Shown here one piece after another: positions 27,131 through 35,521 of a stretch of DNA of 64,000 bases; position 1 is the first letter of the stretch; each line of letters begins with the position of its first letter. The notes beneath the pieces were generated by a model, which was not told where the DNA came from, ran no database searches, and worked only from the letters and a program-made list of their open reading frames with translations. The position numbers were made by a program, and so were the translations under genes. Origin of the DNA: Cellulomonas wangsupingiae (GTDB lineage Bacteria; Actinomycetota; Actinomycetes; Actinomycetales; Cellulomonadaceae); the NCBI RefSeq assembly GCF_024508275.1, contig NZ_CP101989.1, positions 2,418,001 to 2,482,000 on the forward strand, read 5' to 3'.

Positions 27131-27203
27131 TCCCCCGTAGCTCAATTGGCAGAGCATTCGACTGTTAATCGAAGGGTTACTGGTTCGAGTCCAGTCGGGG
27201 GAG
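27131..27203 (+). tRNA. tRNA-Asn (anticodon GUU)
   Basis: Acceptor TCCCCCG/CGGGGGA, D-arm GCTC/GAGC, anticodon stem TTCGA/TCGAA with loop CTGTTAA, T-arm CTGG-TTCGAGT-CCAG region, discriminator G. CCA is not encoded. The anticodon GTT reads AAC and AAU. Confidence 0.95.
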
Positions 27204-27216
27204 CATCGCAGCAGGT

Positions 27217-27260
27217 CAGACGACGAGCGGCGCCCCGAGAGGGGCGCCGTTCGTCGTCTG
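27217..27260 (+). terminator. Hairpin terminator after tRNA-Asn
   Basis: 20-bp arms 27217-27236 and 27241-27260 with one G-U pair and loop GAGA, 14 nt after the tRNA. The stretch from here to 27397 shows no other feature. Confidence 0.8.
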
Positions 27261-27397
27261 GGCCCAGATCCGTCCGTGGGCACTGCACCTGGCGGTCCGT
27301 GCGGCGCGGTTCCCTGCGCGCGGTGACGGGCAGGACGTGAACCTACGAGCTCTCGGCCACGAGGCGAGTGACCGTCGTCCTCGGGCTGGTGGCGCGC

Positions 27398-28288
27398 CTA
27401 CGGGGCGGCCGGGTGGAGCAGCTCGGCCATGCCGAGCCGCTCCACGAAGGCGGCGCGCGCCTGGTAGGCCGCCCAGTTCACGTGCTCGACCCCTGCGTCG
27501 GCGTCGTCGATGACCGTGCGGAACGGCTTCGCCCCGAAGGGCAGGGCCAGGACCCGGACGACCTCCTTCGCCACGCCCTCGGCACCCTGGAGCGGTCCGG
27601 GTCCCAGGAGGCCCGCGGTCGCCTGCTCGTTCGCGGCGACCAGCGGGTCGAGCGCCCGGTAGGCGCTGGTCCGCTCGAGGTCGCTCGCACGGCCGGCGTT
27701 CGGGAAGTGCTCGGTGCCCTGCGTGATCGGGCCCGGCATGACGATCACCGTCTCGATGCCGAACGCGTTGGCCTCGTAGGCCGTGGTGACGGCGAGGGCG
27801 TCCATGGCCGCCTTCGAGACGACGTAGGGCCCGAGGAACGGTGGCGTCGTGACGGGGATGGTGCTGCCGACGTACAGCAGCGTGCCCGACCTCCGCTCGC
27901 GGAAGTGCGGCAGGACGGCGCGGTTCACCCGGTGGACGCCGATGGTGTTGACGTCGATCAGGTGCAGGAGCTCGTCGGGCGTGAATGCCTCGACGTACCC
28001 GACGTTGAGGTGGCCCGCGTTGTTCACGACGACGTCGAGCCCGCCGGCCTCGGTGACGACCCGGTCGACGGCCGCCTGCACGGAGGCGTCCGACGTCACG
28101 TCCAGCTCGACGACCCGGAGGTCGACGCCGTCGCGCGCCGCGGTGTCGAGGAGGCTCGCGGCGTGGGCGGCGTTGCGTCCGTCGACGCCGCGCATGCTGG
28201 CGAAGACGATGTGCCCGCTGGCGGCGAGGTGCCTGGCGGTGAGGTTGCCGATGCCCGTGGCGGCACCGGTGATGAGGATGACCGACAT
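27398..28288 (-). CDS. SDR-family oxidoreductase
   Basis: A 296-residue short-chain dehydrogenase. The cofactor motif is ITGAATGIG near the N-terminus, then NNAG, catalytic Ser in YVGSTIPV and YVVSK. The longer C-terminal region (about residues 190-290) carries a substrate cap. The substrate is not deducible. ATG 28288 follows GAGG. Second gene of an SDR pair transcribed away from a TetR regulator, which probably represses both. Confidence 0.88.
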   Translation of the reverse strand: MSVILITGAATGIGNLTARHLAASGHIVFASMRGVDGRNAAHAASLLDTAARDGVDLRVVELDVTSDASVQAAVDRVVTEAGGLDVVVNNAGHLNVGYVEAFTPDELLHLIDVNTIGVHRVNRAVLPHFRERRSGTLLYVGSTIPVTTPPFLGPYVVSKAAMDALAVTTAYEANAFGIETVIVMPGPITQGTEHFPNAGRASDLERTSAYRALDPLVAANEQATAGLLGPGPLQGAEGVAKEVVRVLALPFGAKPFRTVIDDADAGVEHVNWAAYQARAAFVERLGMAELLHPAAP

Positions 28289-28344
28289 GATTGCCTCTTT
28301 CGAAAGGTGGTGTGGGTGGTGGCGGACGACCGGCCCCGCGGGAC

Positions 28345-29082
28345 CTAGGCCTGGCCGCCGTTGACGAAGAGCGTCTGGCCGTTGATCCACCGCGCGGGGC
28401 CGGCCAGCGCGGAGATCACCTCGGCCACGTCGCCCGGGGTGCCGATGCGTCCCATCGGGTTCTGGGCGGCGATCTGCTCGACGAGCTCGGCGCTCTTGCC
28501 CTCGAGGAAGAGAGCAGTCGCCGTGGGACCCGGAGCGACGGCGTTGACCGTGACGTCGCGGCCGCGCAGCTCCCGGGCGAGGACGAGGCTGAGCGCCTCG
28601 ACAGCCGCCTTGCTCGCGGCGTACGCGGCGTAGCCGGGGGTGCTCAGCCGTGTCACCGACGTGGACACGTTGATGATCGCTCCGCCCCCTCGGACGCGCC
28701 GGGCCGCCTGCTGACCGACCACGAAGGTGCCGCGCACGTTGGTGCGGTGCATGCGGTCCAGCGCGACGAGGTCGATGTCCGCCACCGGCGCCAGGACCAT
28801 GACCCCTGCGGCGTTGACGACGACGTCGACGCCGCCGAAGTGCCGTTCCGCCGCGTCGAACAGTGCGGCGACCGCGGCCTCGTCGGCCACGTCCGCCCGG
28901 ACGGCGAGGGCGCGGCCACCGGCGTCCTGGATGCCGGCCACTGCGGCGTCCGCCTCGGCCTGGTTGCCGACGTACGCGATGACGACGGCGAGGCCGTCGG
29001 CGGCAAGCCGCTCGGCAGCGGCTCGACCGATGCCTCGCGAGCCTCCCGTCACGATGGCGACGCGATCCGTTGTCCCGTTCAT
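28345..29082 (-). CDS. SDR-family oxidoreductase (FabG-like)
   Basis: A 245-residue classical SDR: TGGSRGIG cofactor site, NAAG, catalytic Ser in INVSTSV, YAASK, and the C-terminal INGQTLFVNGG typical of FabG-like 3-ketoacyl or sugar-alcohol dehydrogenases. As it stands apart from the fab operon and beside a TetR regulator, an inducible detoxification or catabolic role is more likely than fatty-acid synthesis. ATG 29082. Confidence 0.9.
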   Translation of the reverse strand: MNGTTDRVAIVTGGSRGIGRAAAERLAADGLAVVIAYVGNQAEADAAVAGIQDAGGRALAVRADVADEAAVAALFDAAERHFGGVDVVVNAAGVMVLAPVADIDLVALDRMHRTNVRGTFVVGQQAARRVRGGGAIINVSTSVTRLSTPGYAAYAASKAAVEALSLVLARELRGRDVTVNAVAPGPTATALFLEGKSAELVEQIAAQNPMGRIGTPGDVAEVISALAGPARWINGQTLFVNGGQA

Positions 29083-29150
29083 GTGATTCTCCTCGGCCGA
29101 GTTGGTGTCGTTGATAACGCCGTCAAACTAGCACCGCTAAGTACCGTTGA

Positions 29151-29166
29151 CAACATCTTGATGTTG
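29151..29166. promoter_or_regulatory. Candidate TetR operator between SDR genes and tetR
   Basis: Perfect inverted repeat CAACATC-TT-GATGTTG in the 129-bp divergent region, 34 bp before the tetR -10 element. The size and position suit a TetR-family dimer. Confidence 0.5.
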
Positions 29167-29199
29167 GCGGTGGTAGTGGCGTAGCCATCGTCGGCCCGT

Positions 29200-29205
29200 T
29201 ATCAT
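29200..29205 (+). promoter_or_regulatory. -10 element (TATCAT) of the tetR gene
   Basis: TATCAT, 6 nt, GTG 29212; leaderless spacing and a strong -10. Confidence 0.55.
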
Positions 29206-29211
29206 CGCCAG

Positions 29212-29898
29212 GTGGCCACCGCATCGACCCGCGAGCGCATCGTCCGGAGCGCAGCAGCCCTTCTCGCCGAAGGCGGCCGCGAGGCCGTCTCGACGCGGTC
29301 GGTCTCCGCTGCCGCGGGCGTGCAGTCGCCCGCCATCTACCGGCACTTCGGCGACATGAGCGCACTCCTGGACGCCGTCGCCGAGCACGGGTTCGAGGAC
29401 TACCTGCTGACGAAGGGCGCTCTGACCCCGTCGGGCGACCCGGTCGAGGACCTCCGGCGGGGTTGGGACCTGCACGTGGAGTTCGGGGTGAGCCATCCCG
29501 CGCTCTACTCGCTCGCGTACGGCCAGGGGCAGCCCGGCGTGCAGACCCCGGCGGCGAAGCGGGCCGGCGCCATCCTCGCGGGGCAGGTCAACGCCATCGC
29601 TCTCGCTGGACGGCTCCAGATGAGCGAGGGCGCTGCGGCGCACCTCGTTCACGCCGCGGGTTGTGGCGTCACCTTCACCCTCATCTCCATGCCGCAGGAC
29701 CAGCGCGACCCGGATCTCTCAGCGCGTGCCCGGGAGGCGACGATCGCGGCGGTCACCACCGGTGGCGGCGCCGATGACGTCGGCCGCGGGCGGCGCGGCG
29801 CCGTCGTCGCGATGCGTGCCATGGCGCCGGAGCTCACCGGGCTCAGCGACGCGGAACGCGCGCTCCTCGTGGAGTGGATGGACCGCGCCTCGCGGTAG
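29212..29898 (+). CDS. TetR-family transcriptional regulator
   Basis: A 228-residue repressor. Residues 5-50 form the TetR HTH: TRERIVRSAAALLAEGG, then STRSVSAAAGVQSPAIYRHF. The C-terminal ligand domain contains GVSHPALYSLAYGQ and an MPQDQRDPDLSARARE stretch of the TetR_C_33/WHG-like type. Divergent from the two SDR genes and likely to regulate them and itself through the CAACATC repeat. The inducer is unknown. The 264 bp after its stop (to 30162) hold no recognisable gene. Confidence 0.9.
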   Translation: MATASTRERIVRSAAALLAEGGREAVSTRSVSAAAGVQSPAIYRHFGDMSALLDAVAEHGFEDYLLTKGALTPSGDPVEDLRRGWDLHVEFGVSHPALYSLAYGQGQPGVQTPAAKRAGAILAGQVNAIALAGRLQMSEGAAAHLVHAAGCGVTFTLISMPQDQRDPDLSARAREATIAAVTTGGGADDVGRGRRGAVVAMRAMAPELTGLSDAERALLVEWMDRASR

Positions 29899-30150
29899 GA
29901 CCGCCGACGACGTCGCGGGACTCGACGAGCACGAGCGCGTGACCGATCCGGCGATGAGGACGAGCACCGAGGTGGGATCCAGGGTCCGCAGCACCTCGTC
30001 GACCCACGGGCCCCGGTCGGGCCCGTGGTGCAGCGCGCCGGGACGAACGGCATGACGACCGACAGCCCGTGGACCCCGAACCCGACGATCTTCCACGGGT
30101 CGCGCGTGCCGCCGCAGCTGCGCTCCCTCGCCCACCGGAGCGCCCGGGTC

Positions 30151-30156
30151 TACGTT
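30151..30156 (+). promoter_or_regulatory. -10 element (TACGTT) of the holin-like gene
   Basis: TACGTT, 6 nt, ATG 30163; leaderless spacing. It excludes the longer frame from 30025. Confidence 0.5.
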
Positions 30157-30162
30157 GGCCCC

Positions 30163-30570
30163 ATGGTCCGGCTGCTGCTGCGCGCGCTGATCTTCCTCGC
30201 CTCGGCCGCCCTCGGGCTGCTCGCGGCGGCCGCGGCGCTCGACGACTTCACCGTCACCGCATCGGGGTTCATCGTCACGGTCGTCGTGTTCGCGGTCGCG
30301 CAGTCGGTGCTCTCGCCGTTCATCCTCAAGATGAGCACCCGGTACGCCCCGGCGTTCCTCGGCGGCATCGGGCTGGTCTCGACGTTCGTCGCGCTGCTGC
30401 TGGCGCACCTGCTGACCGACGGGCTGCGCATCGACGGCGCCGCGACCTGGGTGCTCGCCACGATCATCGTCTGGGCGGTCACCGCGCTCGCGACGTTCAC
30501 CCTGCCCTTCGTGCTGCTGCGGGAGCGGCGCCGTGGACGGACCGACGACGCGGAGCCTGCGCGCGGCTGA
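30163..30570 (+). CDS. Small membrane protein, phage-holin-like superfamily
   Basis: A 135-residue protein with four helices (about 5-28, 35-58, 65-88, 95-118) and a basic-acidic C-terminal tail. It resembles the actinobacterial proteins annotated as phage holin family (mycobacterial-type 4-TM), which occur in core genomes without phage genes, as here. No lysin or phage structural gene is nearby, so a lytic function is not implied. Confidence 0.65.
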   Translation: MVRLLLRALIFLASAALGLLAAAAALDDFTVTASGFIVTVVVFAVAQSVLSPFILKMSTRYAPAFLGGIGLVSTFVALLLAHLLTDGLRIDGAATWVLATIIVWAVTALATFTLPFVLLRERRRGRTDDAEPARG

Positions 30571-30608
30571 GCGCAGCCGCGCGCACCGGCCCCGCGGCCG
30601 GCGCAGAC

Positions 30609-30630
30609 CGCGGGGGGAGGCTCCCCCGCG
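30609..30630 (+). terminator. Hairpin after the holin-like gene
   Basis: CGCGGGGG (30609-30616) and CCCCCGCG (30623-30630) with a 6-nt loop, 39 nt after the stop. No T run. Confidence 0.45.
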
Positions 30631-30668
30631 CAACCGGCTCCGCCCACCGGGATCACGGCTCTGACCTG

Positions 30669-30684
30669 CACCGATGCATCGGTG
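30669..30684. promoter_or_regulatory. 16-bp perfect palindrome of unknown role
   Basis: CACCGATGCATCGGTG reads the same on both strands without spacer. It lies 208 bp before the transglutaminase start and looks like a binding site for a dimeric regulator. Confidence 0.35.
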
Positions 30685-30891
30685 AGGAGCAGGGCTGGAC
30701 GAACGACCTCATGAGCCTCACACTTGCCTCACTCCCGCTCGTCACGGGACCACACCCCCGCCTCGCCCCTGCTTCGCCGTGCCCTCGTCCGGGTGCCCTC
30801 CGCCATCGCCGGCGAGGTTCCGGACACGTTGTCGACCCCCCGTCACCACCCGTCGTCCGACCCGTCCTGGTCGGGGAAGGATGCGTCGTCC

Positions 30892-31686
30892 GTGCTGCGC
30901 TCCGTGGCCGCCCACCTCTCGCTCGACGTGCACGCACCGCTCGAGCTGCTGCTCTGCGTCGCCGTCGCCGAGGGCCCGTACGAGCGCAGCGAGGTGCTGT
31001 TCGCCCGCTCCGACGACGACCCGCTCGACGTGCAGGAGATCAAGACGCCGCACGGTGGGCGCATGCACCGCATCCTCGCGCCGGCGGGCCGGGTCGTCGT
31101 GGACTACCAGGCGAGGGTCACGGGGCAGTGCGAGGCGCCGCCCGTCGAGGACGTCGACCTGGTCGAGTACCGGCGTCCCAGCCGGTACGCGGACTCCGAC
31201 CGCCTCCTGGCGTTCGCCCGCGACCAGTTCCGCGGCCTGTCCGGCGCCGACCTGCTGGACGCCGTCGTGACGTGGGTGAGCAAGCACGTGACGTACCTGT
31301 CCGGGTCGAGCCTGCCGACCGACGGTGCCACCGACACCCTGCTCAAGCGGCGCGGCGTGTGCCGGGACTTCGCGCACCTCGTCGTCGCGCTGCTGCGGGC
31401 GTGCGACGTGCCGGCGCGCCTCGCGTCGGTGTACGCGCCGGGCCTCAAGCCGATGGACTTCCACGCGGTCGCCGAGGCGTACGTGGACGGCGCCTGGTAC
31501 GTGGTCGACGCGACACGCCTGGCGCCGCGGGAGTCCCTGCTGCGCATCGCGACCGGCCGCGACGCCACCGACACGGCGTTCCTGTCGTACTACGGCGGGA
31601 GCCTGCGGCTGCGCTCGATGACGGTGACCGCGGTGGCCGACACCCGGCCGGTGGACGACGGCACGGGGCTCGTGGCCCTGCGCTGA
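30892..31686 (+). CDS. Transglutaminase-like cysteine protease/peptidase-fold protein
   Basis: A 264-residue cytoplasmic protein. The N-terminal beta region (1-95) is typical of bacterial transglutaminase-like proteins. The core has an intact triad: Cys157 in KRRGVCRDFAHL, His191 in MDFHAVAEAYV and Asp206 in WYVVDATRL. Such proteins may be peptidases or amidases; the substrate is unknown. GTG 30892 is chosen because codon use becomes gene-like there; upstream in-frame TTG 30724 is improbable. Convergent with dnaG. Confidence 0.82.
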   Translation: MLRSVAAHLSLDVHAPLELLLCVAVAEGPYERSEVLFARSDDDPLDVQEIKTPHGGRMHRILAPAGRVVVDYQARVTGQCEAPPVEDVDLVEYRRPSRYADSDRLLAFARDQFRGLSGADLLDAVVTWVSKHVTYLSGSSLPTDGATDTLLKRRGVCRDFAHLVVALLRACDVPARLASVYAPGLKPMDFHAVAEAYVDGAWYVVDATRLAPRESLLRIATGRDATDTAFLSYYGGSLRLRSMTVTAVADTRPVDDGTGLVALR

Positions 31687-31707
31687 CCCGCGCGCGGCAC
31701 CGGGGCG

Positions 31708-33666
31708 TCAGGCGCTGCGCAGGCCCCGGCGCTGTGCCTCGAGCTCGAGCAGCTCGCCGAGCAGCGCGCGCTGCTCGGCCGGGTCCGCGTCGTCCCCCAG
31801 CCGCTGGAGACGGCCGCGGACGTCGGCGATGCGGCGCGTGACCCCGATGTCGACGAGGCGCAGGACGACGCCGCGCACGTAGCCGGGCAGCGACTGCGGG
31901 CGGTCCTCGGGCAGCGGCGAGACCGACAGCTCCGTGAGCAGAGCGTGCACGGGCTCGGCCGCCTCCTCCAGCACGGCACCGACCCACGCCGTCTCGCCAC
32001 CGCGCGCGACGACGTCGCGCGCAGCGGCGATGCCGCCGGCGGCACGCACGGCCTCGTGGACCGCCCGGTAGGCGGGCGCGGTGCACGCGTCGGGGGCCAG
32101 CGCGTCGAACTCCGCGGGCACGAGCGTCGGGTGCTGCAGCACCACCTCCAACGCCGTGCGCTCGACCTGCGCGACGGGGTCGCGGCGGTCGGGCACGGCC
32201 ATGCGGGCCACGGGCACGGGGGTGGGTGCCCCGTCGGACGAGCTCCCCGGCCGGCGGCCGGCGTCCCGGTCCGACCCGCCGCGCGGGGCCTGGCGCGGCG
32301 CACGCCGCGCGTCGGCGACGGCGCGCCGCACACCGGCCACGTCGTCCATGCCGAGCCACCCCGCCAGCAGACGCTCGTACTCGGGCCGCAAGGCCGAGTC
32401 GCGGATGCCCGCGACGACCGGCGCCGCGGCGCGCAGTGCACCCACGCGTCCTTCGGCGGTCCGCAGGTCGTGCGCGGCGAGCGTCGAGCGGATCACGAAC
32501 TCGAAGAGGGGCTGGCGCGACGACACGAGGGCGCGCACGGCGTCCGGACCGCGCGCCTGCCGCAGCTCGCAGGGGTCCATGCCGGACGTCTCGACGGCCA
32601 CGAACGTCTGGGCCGTGAAGGCCTGGTCCTCGCCGAACGCCCGCAGGGCGGCCTTCTGGCCGGCCGCGTCGCCGTCGAACGTGAAGACGATCTCGCCGCC
32701 GACCGACGACCCGCCGGCGAGCTGCACGCCGCCCGCGCTGCCGGAGTCGCCGACGAGCCGACGCACGATGCGCGCGTGGTCCGGGCCGAAGGCCGTGCCG
32801 CAGGTCGCCACCGCGGTGCGGACCCCGGACAGGTGCATCGCCATGACGTCGGTGTACCCCTCGACGACGACGACCTGCTTCTCCCGGGAGATCTCCCGCT
32901 TGGCCAGGTCGATGCCGTAGAGCACGTGGGACTTGCGGTACAGCGGGGTCTCCGGGGTGTTGAGGTACTTCGGCCCGGTGTCCTCGTCGAACAGCCGCCG
33001 CGCGCCGAACCCGACGGTCTCCCCCGTGACCTCGCGGATGGGCCACACCAGGCGCCCGCGGAAGCGGTCGTAGATGCCGCGCTGCCCCTGGCTGACCAGG
33101 CCCGACACCGTCAGCTCGGCCTCGGTGAAGCCCCGGCCGCGCAGGTGCCGCAGCAGCCCGTCCCACCCCTGCGGGGCGAACCCGACACCGAAGTCGTCGG
33201 CCGCCGAGCGGTCGAACCCGCGCTCGGCGAGGAACGCGCGGGCCGCGGCCGCGGCCGGCAGCACGAGCTGCTCGCGGTAGAACTCCTCGGCGATGCGGTG
33301 GGCGTCCAGCAGACGGCGCCGACGGCCCGGCTCCTCGCCCGGTCGCGACGGTCCGCCGCCCTCCTCGTACCGCAGCTGCATGCCGGCGCGCGACGCCAGG
33401 TACTCGACGGCGTCCGTGAAGCCCAGGCCGTCGACCTTCTGCACGAACGCGATGACGTCCCCGCCCTCGCCGCAGCCGAAGCAGTGGTACCGGCCCACCT
33501 GCGGGCGCACGTGGAACGACGGCGACCGCTCGTCGTGGAAGGGGCACAGCCCCTTGAGCGAGCCGACGCCCGCGGACCGCAGCGCGACGTGCGCACCGAC
33601 GATCTCCTCGATGTGGACGCGCTCGCGGACGGCCTCCACGTCCTCCCGCAGAATCCGTCCGGCCAC
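31708..33666 (-). CDS. dnaG: DNA primase
   Basis: A 652-residue enzyme that lays RNA primers for replication. The N-terminal zinc ribbon has Cys41, His44, Cys62 and Cys65 (CPFHDERSPSFH, HCFGCGEGGD). The RNA polymerase core has FGARRLFDEDTGPKYLNT, and the TOPRIM site shows VVVEGYTDVMAMH. The C-terminal 150 residues bind the DnaB helicase. Normal actinobacterial length. GTG 33666 is supported by TAGACT 7 nt upstream. The dGTPase gene lies upstream on the same strand, a common pairing. Confidence 0.96.
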   Translation of the reverse strand: MAGRILREDVEAVRERVHIEEIVGAHVALRSAGVGSLKGLCPFHDERSPSFHVRPQVGRYHCFGCGEGGDVIAFVQKVDGLGFTDAVEYLASRAGMQLRYEEGGGPSRPGEEPGRRRRLLDAHRIAEEFYREQLVLPAAAAARAFLAERGFDRSAADDFGVGFAPQGWDGLLRHLRGRGFTEAELTVSGLVSQGQRGIYDRFRGRLVWPIREVTGETVGFGARRLFDEDTGPKYLNTPETPLYRKSHVLYGIDLAKREISREKQVVVVEGYTDVMAMHLSGVRTAVATCGTAFGPDHARIVRRLVGDSGSAGGVQLAGGSSVGGEIVFTFDGDAAGQKAALRAFGEDQAFTAQTFVAVETSGMDPCELRQARGPDAVRALVSSRQPLFEFVIRSTLAAHDLRTAEGRVGALRAAAPVVAGIRDSALRPEYERLLAGWLGMDDVAGVRRAVADARRAPRQAPRGGSDRDAGRRPGSSSDGAPTPVPVARMAVPDRRDPVAQVERTALEVVLQHPTLVPAEFDALAPDACTAPAYRAVHEAVRAAGGIAAARDVVARGGETAWVGAVLEEAAEPVHALLTELSVSPLPEDRPQSLPGYVRGVVLRLVDIGVTRRIADVRGRLQRLGDDADPAEQRALLGELLELEAQRRGLRSA

Positions 33667-33673
33667 GACCGTG

Positions 33674-33679
33674 AGTCTA
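33674..33679 (-). promoter_or_regulatory. -10 element (TAGACT) of dnaG
   Basis: TAGACT on the minus strand, 7 nt before GTG 33666. Confidence 0.45.
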
Positions 33680-33815
33680 GGCGGCGGCGGGGCGCGCGAG
33701 GGACGCGTCGACCGTCCGACGCGCCCGGCGCCGCCCGTGGTGTCGAATGTCTCCGGTGCCGCGCGTCATGGCGGTGACGGGCGGACCCGCGCCCGTGAGG
33801 CACGAGGAGGACGAC

Positions 33816-34157
33816 GTGGAGTACATCCTGTTCATCTGCACCGACCCCGAGGGCGAGGACGCCGCACCGGGCGACCTGACGACCGAGCAGTGGGGTGCCG
33901 ACGTGGACGCACGCGGCGTCTGGCGGCACGGCGACCGGCTGCGGCCGGTCGAGGCGGCCACGACCGTCCGCCGGCGAGGCGACGACGTCCTGCTCACCGA
34001 CGGCCCGTTCGCCGAGACCCGCGAGCACATCGCCGGCTACGACGTCATCGAGGCGGCCGACCTGGACGAGGCCGTCGCGATCGCGGCCGCGCACCCGATG
34101 GCCCGGGCGGGCAGGATCGAGGTGCGGCCGGTGTGGCCGCTGGACGGCGGCGACTGA
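33816..34157 (+). CDS. YCII/DGPF-domain protein
   Basis: A 113-residue single-domain protein with the motif LLTDGPFAETREHIAGYDVI, the DGPF signature, and a C-terminal VRPVW. Many relatives lie beside ECF sigma factor genes (ECF41-like or YCII-associated groups); none is adjacent here. The biochemical role is unknown. GTG 33816 has GAGGAGG 5 nt upstream. It lies alone between dnaG and the dGTPase gene, on the opposite strand. Confidence 0.82.
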   Translation: MEYILFICTDPEGEDAAPGDLTTEQWGADVDARGVWRHGDRLRPVEAATTVRRRGDDVLLTDGPFAETREHIAGYDVIEAADLDEAVAIAAAHPMARAGRIEVRPVWPLDGGD

Positions 34158-34182
34158 CCCCACGGCGCCTCGCGGCGCCCGC

Positions 34183-35472
34183 TCAGTGCCGCGGGGGGTG
34201 GACGAGCCGCGCGTGCAGCGCGACCGCCGAGACGTCGGTCAAGGAGGCCACCTGGTCGACGACGACGCGCAACCGCTGCGCGTCGTCGTCGGCGGCGCGC
34301 CAGTCCGCGGCGAACGGCGGCTCCAGGGCGTCGGGCCCGCGGTCGGCGAGCACCTCGACCAGCGAGGTGAGGACCTCCCGCTGCCGCTGGTACACCGGCT
34401 CCAGCTCGCGCGGCGCCATGACGTACGCCACCGCGAGACCCTTGAGGACGAGGATCTCCGCGAGAGTCTCGTGCGGCACGACCAGCTCGGCCGCGTAGCG
34501 CGTCAGTGGCCCGTCGCCGTACCTCGCGCGCGTGGCCTGCTGCGCCGCCTTCGCGAACCGGCCGATCAGCTGGCTCGTCGCGTCCTTGAGGACGGCCAGC
34601 GCACCGCGCGACCCGTCGAACCCGCGGCCCCAGAGCCGGGCCGCGACGAGCCGGTCCATCGCGCCCTCGAGCTCCGCCGCGGTGACCTGGGCGCCGTACC
34701 AGGTGTCCACGGCCTCGACGACGCGTGCCCGCTCGTCGGGACGGGTCAGCACCGCGAGGTCCAGCCGCCCGCCGACCACGGCGTCCTCGACGTCGTGGAC
34801 CGAGTAGGAGATGTCGTCGGCGAGGTCCATGACCTGCGCCTCGAGGCACTTGCGTCCCGGCGGTGCGTCGGCGCGCAGCCACTCGAACACGGGCAGGTCG
34901 TCCTCGTAGACGCCGAACTTGTGCGTCGGCCGTCCGCTCGCCGGGCTGATCGGTCCCTGGCCGTACCGCCACGGGTACTTCACGGACGCGTCGAGGCTGG
35001 CGCGCGAGAGGTTCAGCCCGACGGAGCGGCCGTCCGGGGCGACGACCTTGGGGTCGAGGCGCGTCAGGAGCCGCAGCGTCTGGGCGTTGCCCTCGAACCC
35101 GCCGATGCCGCGCGCGAGGTCGGCGAGCGCCCGCTCGCCGTTGTGGCCGAACGGCGGGTGGCCCAGGTCGTGCGCGAGGCACGCGGTGTCGACGACGTCC
35201 GGGTCGCACCCGAGGGCCTTGCCGATCTCCCGCCCGACCTGCGCGACCTCGAGCGTGTGCGTCAGCCGGGTGCGCACGAAGTCGTCGGACGACGGGCCGA
35301 GCACCTGCGTCTTCGCGCCGAGCCTGCGCAGCGCCGAGGAGTGCACGATGCGGGCGCGGTCGCGCTCGAACGGGGTGCGCTCGCGCGACTTCTCGCCCTC
35401 GTGGACCCAGCGCTCGCGGTCGGCGTCGGCGTACCCGTCGACGTCGTGGGCGAGGAGGTCGGGAGCGGTCAC
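34183..35472 (-). CDS. dgt: Deoxyguanosinetriphosphate triphosphohydrolase-like protein
   Basis: A 429-residue HD-domain hydrolase that splits dNTPs into nucleoside and triphosphate and so limits dNTP pools. The metal site is formed by RTRLTHTLEVAQ, the HD pair in CLAHDLGHPPFGHNGE and the later Asp in MDLADDISYSVHD. It belongs to the shorter type 2 (Dgt-like) branch. GTG 35472 is fixed by TACGCT 6 nt upstream; starting at 35499 would place the promoter inside the gene. Confidence 0.92.
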   Translation of the reverse strand: MTAPDLLAHDVDGYADADRERWVHEGEKSRERTPFERDRARIVHSSALRRLGAKTQVLGPSSDDFVRTRLTHTLEVAQVGREIGKALGCDPDVVDTACLAHDLGHPPFGHNGERALADLARGIGGFEGNAQTLRLLTRLDPKVVAPDGRSVGLNLSRASLDASVKYPWRYGQGPISPASGRPTHKFGVYEDDLPVFEWLRADAPPGRKCLEAQVMDLADDISYSVHDVEDAVVGGRLDLAVLTRPDERARVVEAVDTWYGAQVTAAELEGAMDRLVAARLWGRGFDGSRGALAVLKDATSQLIGRFAKAAQQATRARYGDGPLTRYAAELVVPHETLAEILVLKGLAVAYVMAPRELEPVYQRQREVLTSLVEVLADRGPDALEPPFAADWRAADDDAQRLRVVVDQVASLTDVSAVALHARLVHPPRH

Positions 35473-35478
35473 GCGACC

Positions 35479-35484
35479 AGCGTA
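35479..35484 (-). promoter_or_regulatory. -10 element (TACGCT) of dgt
   Basis: TACGCT on the minus strand, 6 nt before GTG 35472; leaderless spacing. Confidence 0.5.
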
Positions 35485-35521
35485 GAGGCGCGTGACCACC
35501 CGGCTGCCGGACGTCCGCCGA

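Larger units (their letters stand above)
30571..30891. other. 321-bp intergenic region before the transglutaminase gene
   Basis: No frame with normal codon bias until GTG 30892. It holds a terminator-like hairpin (30609-30630) and a 16-bp perfect palindrome (30669-30684). The rest shows nothing recognisable. Confidence 0.5.

Noticed and set aside
27398..29898. SDR/TetR cassette as a mobile element
   Set aside because: It lies 138 bp from tRNA-Asn, but no integrase, direct repeat of the tRNA 3' end or compositional break was found.
29912..30060. Short minus-strand stretch with some coding bias (WVDEVLRTLDPTSVLVLIAG)
   Set aside because: Too short, no start with a ribosome-binding site, bias fades on both sides and no family recognised; at most an old remnant.
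30163..30570. Holin-like gene as a sign of a prophage
   Set aside because: No phage structural, lysin, integrase or att-like sequences nearby, and codon use is normal; the holin name reflects fold similarity only.
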